DNA from: Agromyces badenianii
GTDB taxonomy: Bacteria > Actinomycetota > Actinomycetes > Actinomycetales > Microbacteriaceae
Direction of reading: 5' to 3'
Assembly: GCF_003070885.1 (NCBI RefSeq)
Contig: NZ_CP028913.1
Span: forward strand, 124,001 to 188,000
Length of the DNA: 64,000 bases
In this document: one piece after another, positions 58,777 through 64,000 of the stretch
How positions within the stretch are numbered: the stretch's first letter is position 1
Layout: each line of letters starts with the position of its first letter
Translations under genes and position numbers: made by a program
The notes under the pieces: generated by a model
What the model was told of the DNA's origin: nothing
Database searches by the model: none
The model's input: only the letters and a program-made list of their open reading frames with translations

Positions 58777-61700
58777 TCGAACGCCGCCACGGACGCCCGG
58801 CCGAACACCGATCACGTCGTCGCCCTCGTGCGCCGCTGGCTCGCCGAGAGCGCGGAGCACCCCGCAGATCCCGCCGCCGAGCGCCTCGCGGGGGTGCTGA
58901 AGGACCCGCGCGGCCTCGACTTCACCGTCGGCTTCGTCGACGGGGTCATGCGCCCCGAAGACCTCGGCGTCGCCGGGCGCAATCTCGAGCAGGTCGCGAA
59001 GCTCACGCCGAAGTTCCTGCCGTGGTACCTGCGCGCCGCGATCAGGGTCGGGGGCGTCTTCGCCCCGGTGCTGCCGTGGGTCGTCATCCCGATCGCGCGC
59101 CGGGTGCTGCGCGCCATGGTCGGCCACCTCGTGCTCGACGCGACGCCCGACAAGCTCGGTCCGGCCATCGCGGCCCTGCGCGAGTCGGGCAACCGCCTGA
59201 ACCTCAACCTGCTCGGCGAGGCCGTGCTCGGCGAGGAGGAGGCCGACCGCAGGCTCGCCGGCACCTTCGAGTTCCTCGCCCGCGACGACGTCGACTACGT
59301 GTCGATCAAGGTCTCGAGCGTCGTCAGCCAGCTCTCGATGTGGTCGTTCGACGAGGCCGTCGCCAAGGTCGTGGCGAAGCTCACCCCGCTCTACGAGCTC
59401 GCCGCCGCGGGCGCTGCGCGCGGCAAGGCCAAGTTCATCAACCTCGACATGGAGGAGTACCGCGACCTCGACCTCACGATCGCGGTGTTCACGACCCTGC
59501 TCGACCAGCCCCAGCTGCGGGGGCTCGAGGCGGGCATCGTGTTGCAGACCTACCTGCCCGACGCGCTCGGCGCGATGCAGGAGCTCACGGCGTGGGCGAA
59601 GAACCGCCGGGCCGCGGGCGGCGCCCCGGTCAAGGTGCGCGTCGTGAAGGGCGCGAACCTCGCGATGGAGCACGTCGACGCCGCCGTGCACGGCTGGCCC
59701 CTCGCGAGCTACGACACCAAGCAGGACTCCGACACCAACTACAAGCGCGTGCTCGACTGGTCGATGACGCCAGAGCGCGTCGATGCCGTGAAGCTCGGCG
59801 TCGCCGGCCACAATCTCTTCGACGTCGCCCACGCGTGGCTCACCGCTCGCGAGCGCGGCGTCGACTCGCGCGTCGACTTCGAGATGCTCCTCGGCATGGC
59901 GACCGGCCAGGCCGAGGCCGTGCGCCGTGACGTCGGCAACCTGCTGCTCTACACGCCCGTCGTGAACCCGAGCGAGTTCGACGTCGCGATCGCGTACCTG
60001 ATCCGCCGGCTCGAAGAGAACGCTAGCCACGACAACTTCATGTCGGCCGTGTTCGAGCTGGCCACGAGCGAGCCGCTCTTCCAGCGCGAGCAGGCCCGCT
60101 ACCTCGCCTCCCTCGCGGCGCTCGAGCCCGAGGTCGGCGTCGCGCCCGCGCCCAACCGCACCCAGAACCGCCACACCGAGTGGACCGACGAGACCCTCGC
60201 CGCCGCGATGACGGTGCCCGATGCCCCGGCGCCCGGCGCCGAGCACGAGCACGACCCCTCGCTCACGAGCGTCGTGCTCGGCATCACCCGCGGCTCCGAG
60301 GGCGACGGCGATTCCGAACTGGGGGATGCCGCGGCATCCGCCTCGCTCGTCGCAGGCGGCCCCTCGGCGACGCCCGGCTTCCGCAACGAGCCCGACACCG
60401 ACCCGGCCCTCGCCCCGAACCGCGAGTGGGGCCGGCGCATCCTCGAGCGGGTGCCGGGCTCCCGCCTCGGCATCGACACGATCGCGGGGGCACGCATCGA
60501 CGACGCCACCACGCTCGAGCGGATCATCCAGACCGTCGCCGCACGCGGCCGCGCCTGGGGTGAGCTGCCGGGTGCCGAGCGCGCCGCGGTGCTGCACCGC
60601 GCCGGCTACGCGCTCGCCGCCAACCGCGACCGCCTGATCGAGGTGATGGCCGCAGAGACCGGCAAGACCATCGCCGAGGCCGATCCCGAGATCAGCGAGG
60701 CGATCGACTTCGCGCACTACTACGCCGAGCGCGCACGCGAGCTCGACCACGTGCAGGGGGCGATCTTCGTGCCGTCGCGCCTGACCGTCGTCACGCCGCC
60801 GTGGAACTTCCCGGTCGCGATTCCCGCGGGCGGCGTGCTCTCCGCGCTCGCCGCTGGATCGGGCGTCATCATCAAGCCCGCGAAGCTCGCGCAGCGCTCG
60901 GGCGCGGTCATGGTCGAGGCGCTGTGGGAGGCCGGCATTCCGCGGGAGCTGCTCACCCTCGTCGACATCGGCGAACGCGAGCTCGGCAAGGAGCTCGTCT
61001 CGCACCCCGCGGTCGACCGGGTCATCCTCACGGGTGCCTACGAGACGGCGCAGCTGTTCCGCTCGTTCCGCAACGACCTGCCGCTGCTCGCCGAGACGAG
61101 CGGCAAGAACGCGATCATCGTCACGCCGTCGGCCGACCTCGACCTCGCGGCATCCGACGTCGTGAAGAGCGCCTTCGGCCACGCCGGCCAGAAGTGCTCG
61201 GCGGCCTCGCTCGTGATCCTCGTCGGATCCGTCGCGAAGTCCGAGCGATTCCGCCGCCAGCTCGTCGACGCCACGCGGTCGCTGCGCGTCGGCTGGCCCG
61301 AGCAGGCGACGAGCCAGATGGGCCCCATCGTCGAGCCCGCGAACGGCAAGCTGCTGCACGCGCTCACCCAGCTCGGCATCGGCGAGGAGTGGCTCGTCGA
61401 GCCGCAGCAGCTCGACGACACCGGGCGCCTCTGGTCGCCCGGCATCCGCACCGGCGTCGCCGGTGGCTCCTACTTCCACCTCACCGAGTTCTTCGGCCCC
61501 GTGCTCGGCATCATGCACGCGAAAGACCTCGACGAGGCGATCCGCCTGCAGAACGCCGTCGACTACGGGCTGACCGCGGGCCTGCACTCGCTCGACCCGC
61601 ACGAGCTCGCGACGTGGTTCGACCGCGTCGAGGCCGGCAACCTCTACGTCAACCGCGGCATCACCGGCGCGATCGTCGAGCGCCAGCCGTTCGGCGGCTG

Positions 61701-62406
61701 GAAGCGATCGGCCGTGGGCGCGGGCGCCAAGGCGGGCGGACCGAACTACCTCTTCGGCCTCGGCGAGTGGCTGCCGCAGCACGGCACCTCCTCGACCACG
61801 CTGCACCTGCGCGGACTCGAGAAGCGCGTCGCCGAACTCATCGAGGCATCGCAGCCGGCCCTCGACTACGAGTCGTTCGACGTGCTGCGCCGCTCGGCGC
61901 TCTCCGACGAGCTCTCCTGGGCCGAGGAGTACGGCGTCGTGAAAGACGTCTCGGGCGTCGGCGTCGAGCGCAACCTCTTCCGCTACCGGCCGTTGCCGGT
62001 GACGGTGCGCATCGGCGAGCAGGCGACCCTCGCCGAAGGGCTCCGCGTCATCGCCGCGGGCCTGCTGGCGAAGTCGGCGCTGTCGGTCTCGACCGCCGTC
62101 GAGCTGCCGAAGGGCGTGCGCACGCTGCTCTCCGCGCGCGACGTGAAGGTCGTGCGCGAGGGCGACGCGGCCTGGCTCGGCCGGGCGGCCAAGCGCGGCA
62201 TCACGACGCCGCGCGTGCGACTCGTCGGCGGCGGGGCATCCGCTCTCGCCGAAGCGCTCGGCGGCACGCCGGATGTCGCGGTGTGGTCGCACCCCGTGAC
62301 GCCATCGGGCCGCGTCGAGATGCTGCCGTTCCTGCACGAGCAGGCGATCTCGATCACGAACCACCGCTTCGGCAACCCGACGACGCTCTCGCAGGGCGTG
62401 ATCTGA
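58774..62406 (+). CDS. putA: Bifunctional proline dehydrogenase/glutamate-semialdehyde dehydrogenase
   Basis: The 1210-residue protein oxidises proline to glutamate in two linked steps. The N-terminal part is the FAD proline dehydrogenase barrel (YVSIKVSSVVSQLSMWSFDE, VKVRVVKGANLAMEH, KLGVAGHNLFDVAHAW, YLIRRLEENAS). The C-terminal part is an aldehyde dehydrogenase with catalytic Glu in LLAETSGKN and Cys in FGHAGQKCSAASL. A 90-residue Asp/Ala/Pro-rich linker joins them. No RHH DNA-binding domain is present, so regulation falls to the divergent LysR protein. A third C-terminal domain of about 180 residues resembles that of other long PutA forms. Confidence 0.95.
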   Translation: MSNAATDARPNTDHVVALVRRWLAESAEHPADPAAERLAGVLKDPRGLDFTVGFVDGVMRPEDLGVAGRNLEQVAKLTPKFLPWYLRAAIRVGGVFAPVLPWVVIPIARRVLRAMVGHLVLDATPDKLGPAIAALRESGNRLNLNLLGEAVLGEEEADRRLAGTFEFLARDDVDYVSIKVSSVVSQLSMWSFDEAVAKVVAKLTPLYELAAAGAARGKAKFINLDMEEYRDLDLTIAVFTTLLDQPQLRGLEAGIVLQTYLPDALGAMQELTAWAKNRRAAGGAPVKVRVVKGANLAMEHVDAAVHGWPLASYDTKQDSDTNYKRVLDWSMTPERVDAVKLGVAGHNLFDVAHAWLTARERGVDSRVDFEMLLGMATGQAEAVRRDVGNLLLYTPVVNPSEFDVAIAYLIRRLEENASHDNFMSAVFELATSEPLFQREQARYLASLAALEPEVGVAPAPNRTQNRHTEWTDETLAAAMTVPDAPAPGAEHEHDPSLTSVVLGITRGSEGDGDSELGDAAASASLVAGGPSATPGFRNEPDTDPALAPNREWGRRILERVPGSRLGIDTIAGARIDDATTLERIIQTVAARGRAWGELPGAERAAVLHRAGYALAANRDRLIEVMAAETGKTIAEADPEISEAIDFAHYYAERARELDHVQGAIFVPSRLTVVTPPWNFPVAIPAGGVLSALAAGSGVIIKPAKLAQRSGAVMVEALWEAGIPRELLTLVDIGERELGKELVSHPAVDRVILTGAYETAQLFRSFRNDLPLLAETSGKNAIIVTPSADLDLAASDVVKSAFGHAGQKCSAASLVILVGSVAKSERFRRQLVDATRSLRVGWPEQATSQMGPIVEPANGKLLHALTQLGIGEEWLVEPQQLDDTGRLWSPGIRTGVAGGSYFHLTEFFGPVLGIMHAKDLDEAIRLQNAVDYGLTAGLHSLDPHELATWFDRVEAGNLYVNRGITGAIVERQPFGGWKRSAVGAGAKAGGPNYLFGLGEWLPQHGTSSTTLHLRGLEKRVAELIEASQPALDYESFDVLRRSALSDELSWAEEYGVVKDVSGVGVERNLFRYRPLPVTVRIGEQATLAEGLRVIAAGLLAKSALSVSTAVELPKGVRTLLSARDVKVVREGDAAWLGRAAKRGITTPRVRLVGGGASALAEALGGTPDVAVWSHPVTPSGRVEMLPFLHEQAISITNHRFGNPTTLSQGVI

Positions 62407-62419
62407 GGGGAGCGGTCGA

Positions 62420-62920
62420 TCAGGCGCGCGGCGCGGGCGCCGAGTCGCGACCCCGATTGCGGCGACGGATGCCCCGCGGCGCGCGCCCCCCGACGAAGGA
62501 GCGAGCCGAGTCGACGATGAAGCCCTGACGCAGCGCCTCGCGGCCGACGAGCATGCGGAAGCCCATCTCGTCGCGGTTCGTGAGGGTCACTTCGGCGGTC
62601 ATGGTGCGGTCGAGCAGCACGATGTCCATGAGCACCACGATGCGCTCCTCGGTGTGGCCCGACGAGCTTCGCACCGAGCGGCGGTCGTGCACGGGGCTTT
62701 CGACGACGACGGCGTCTTCGTCGGAGTTCTGCCACGGGTGCACGCCGAACCGCACGACCGCGACGCCGTCGCGATCGTGCTCCTCGACGTCGAAGGCGTG
62801 CAGGGATGACGTGCGTGCACCGGTGTCGAGCTTCGCCTTGATCCAGGGCACACCGGCTCCGGACAGGCTCACCCATTCGCGCCACCCCGCGATGGTGTTT
62901 GAATAGACGGGCTCTCTCAC
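62420..62920 (-). CDS. Retropepsin-like RimB-type protease (formerly ATP-dependent zinc protease family)
   Basis: A 166-residue protein. GWREWVSLSGAGVPWIKAKL leads to the aspartic-protease motif LDTGARTSSLHA. RNRDEMGFRMLVGREAL is the second hallmark of PF05618. E. coli RimB of this family is a retropepsin-like protease linked to RimK-modified ribosomal protein S6. Here the gene is divergent from rimK, which supports that pairing. GTG 62920 fits the family start, with GAAGAT six bases upstream. A basic, Arg-rich tail of about 25 residues is extra. Confidence 0.82.
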   Translation of the reverse strand: MREPVYSNTIAGWREWVSLSGAGVPWIKAKLDTGARTSSLHAFDVEEHDRDGVAVVRFGVHPWQNSDEDAVVVESPVHDRRSVRSSSGHTEERIVVLMDIVLLDRTMTAEVTLTNRDEMGFRMLVGREALRQGFIVDSARSFVGGRAPRGIRRRNRGRDSAPAPRA

Positions 62921-62945
62921 TCCACCATCTTCGCAGGGGCACACG

Positions 62946-64000
62946 ATGAAACTGGCGATCCTCTCGCGCGCCCCGCAGGCGTATTCCACACAACGGCTCC
63001 GTACGGCCGCCCAACAGCGTGGTCACGAGGTCAAGGTGCTCGACACCCTGCGCTTCGCGATCGACCTCTCGGGGCCCGAGCCCGACCTGCAATATCGCGG
63101 GCGACGGCTCTCCGACTACGACGCGGTGCTGCCGCGCATCGGCAACTCGGTCACGTACTTCGGCACCGCCGTGGTGCGGCAGTTCGAGCAGATGGACGTG
63201 TACACGCCGAACACCGCCAACGGCATCACGAACTCGCGCGACAAGCTGCGGGCCAACCAGATCCTCTCGCGCCACAACATCGGCATGCCCGCGACCGCGT
63301 TCGTGCGCAACCGCGCCGATGTGCGCCCGGCGATCGAGCGAGTCGGCGGCGCGCCCGTCGTCATCAAGCTCCTCGAGGGCACCCAGGGCATCGGCGTCAT
63401 CCTCGCGCCCGAGGTCAAGGTGGCCGAGGCGATCATCGAGACGCTGCACTCGACGAAGCAGAACGTGCTCATCCAGCGCTTCATCAAAGAGAGCCGCGGC
63501 CGCGACATCCGTGCCCTCGTCGTGGGCGACCGCGTCGTGGCCGCGATGCGGCGAAGCGCGAGCGGCGACGAGTTCCGTTCGAACGTGCACCGCGGCGGCA
63601 CGGTCGAAGCCGTCGAACTCTCGCCCGAATACGAGCAGGCCGCGGTGCGCTCGGCGCAGATCATGGGCCTGCGGGTCGCCGGCGTCGACATGCTCGAGGG
63701 CGACGACGGCCCGCTCGTGATGGAGGTCAACTCCTCGCCCGGCCTCGAGGGCATCGAGTCGGCCACGAAGCTCGACGTGGCCGGTGCCATCATCGACTTC
63801 ATCGCGAACCAGGTCGGCTTTCCCGAGATCGACGTGCGGCAGCGTCTCACCGTCTCGACGGGCTACGGCGTGGCCGAGCTCATGGTGCACGGCGGCGCCG
63901 ACCTCGTCGGCAAGACGCTCGGCGAATCGGGGCTCTGGGAGCGCGACATCACGGTGCTCACGCTGCACCGCGGCACGACCGTCATCCCGAATCCCCGCAA
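62946..64000 (+). CDS. rimK: RimK-type glutamate ligase with C-terminal RCK_C-like domain, 3' truncated
   Basis: The frame runs from ATG 62946 (AGGGG six bases upstream) to the right edge, 351 codons. The ATP-grasp core contains PVVIKLLEGTQGIGVILA (ATP lid), FIKESRGRDIRALVVGD and LVMEVNSSPGLEGIE, which carries the Mg2+-binding Glu/Asn. RimK adds glutamates to the C-terminus of ribosomal protein S6 in E. coli. After the core, at about residue 300 onward, VSTGYGVAELMVHGGADLVG and LWERDITVLTLHRG look like a TrkA-C (RCK_C) ligand-binding domain, absent from E. coli RimK. The end is outside the window. Confidence 0.88.
   Translation, partial: MKLAILSRAPQAYSTQRLRTAAQQRGHEVKVLDTLRFAIDLSGPEPDLQYRGRRLSDYDAVLPRIGNSVTYFGTAVVRQFEQMDVYTPNTANGITNSRDKLRANQILSRHNIGMPATAFVRNRADVRPAIERVGGAPVVIKLLEGTQGIGVILAPEVKVAEAIIETLHSTKQNVLIQRFIKESRGRDIRALVVGDRVVAAMRRSASGDEFRSNVHRGGTVEAVELSPEYEQAAVRSAQIMGLRVAGVDMLEGDDGPLVMEVNSSPGLEGIESATKLDVAGAIIDFIANQVGFPEIDVRQRLTVSTGYGVAELMVHGGADLVGKTLGESGLWERDITVLTLHRGTTVIPNPR

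Noticed and set aside
57601..62364. A very long open frame (over 1500 codons) on the minus strand opposite putA
   Set aside because: It is a composition-driven shadow of putA. Only its last part, from ATG 58617, encodes a recognisable protein (LysR).
62420..62920. ATP-dependent zinc protease
   Set aside because: No zinc or ATP motif is visible; the DTGA motif points to a retropepsin-like protein.
1..64000. tRNA, rRNA, riboswitches and insertion sequences
   Set aside because: I read the intergenic regions for TTCGA-arm plus acceptor-stem patterns, B12- or heme-type leader structures and transposase motifs and found none that I could support.

Overview
The window is a high-GC chromosomal segment of an actinobacterium, most likely a member of the Microbacteriaceae (Agromyces or Microbacterium-like). 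This rests on the base composition, the very common GGATGC/GCATCC words, the coproporphyrin-type heme pathway, a C50-carotenoid cluster, and many leaderless genes with a TANNNT box 6-8 bases before ATG or GTG. I see no rRNA, tRNA, CRISPR array, prophage or insertion sequence. Genus and all functions are inferred from sequence reading alone.

Layout. 1-12 kb holds a 5'-truncated phosphotransferase, an NAD(P)-binding protein, a MATE exporter, an M13 metallopeptidase, a beta-lactamase-fold protein, a two-domain alpha/beta hydrolase fusion, a NUDIX hydrolase, a membrane esterase, glyS and a GNAT acetyltransferase. 12-32.6 kb is a heme locus: hemA on the minus strand, then hemE-hemY, and later chdC-cpfC-hemC-hemD-hemB-hemL. 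Apart from a glutamyl-tRNA synthetase it would make heme from glutamyl-tRNA through coproporphyrin. It is split by about 9 kb carrying a three-gene envelope/stress operon, a GntR regulator, the minus-strand operon idi-crtE-crtB-crtI-crtYe-crtYf-crtEb (decaprenoxanthin-type C50 carotenoid) with a divergent MarR regulator, and a pyrimidine-dimer glycosylase-like gene.

32.6-43 kb holds small membrane proteins, an ABC exporter coupled to an AlkZ/YcaQ-like winged-helix protein, a cysteine desulfurase-like enzyme, trhO, an ArsR regulator, a LysE exporter and an enoyl-CoA hydratase-family enzyme. 43-47.5 kb is a GntR-controlled methylcitrate operon (prpDBC) for propionyl-CoA. 47.5-64 kb holds a decayed reductase remnant, a thioesterase, an AI-2E family transporter, an HxlR/DoxX divergent pair, a PYROXD2-like oxidoreductase, a septum-formation-domain protein, a DrrAB-type exporter with a divergent WYL regulator, a META lipoprotein, a LysR regulator divergent from putA, and at the right edge a retropepsin-like RimB-type protein divergent from a truncated rimK.

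The most unusual content is a set of palindromic elements. A 68-bp element with four GTCRGAGG half-sites occurs once between genes and once in frame inside a GntR gene. A different 67-bp element with perfect 16-bp arms sits in frame inside the LysR gene next to putA. A third long hairpin lies in a gene-free stretch at 40.4-40.8 kb beside a 31-bp minisatellite that runs into the end of an ArsR gene.
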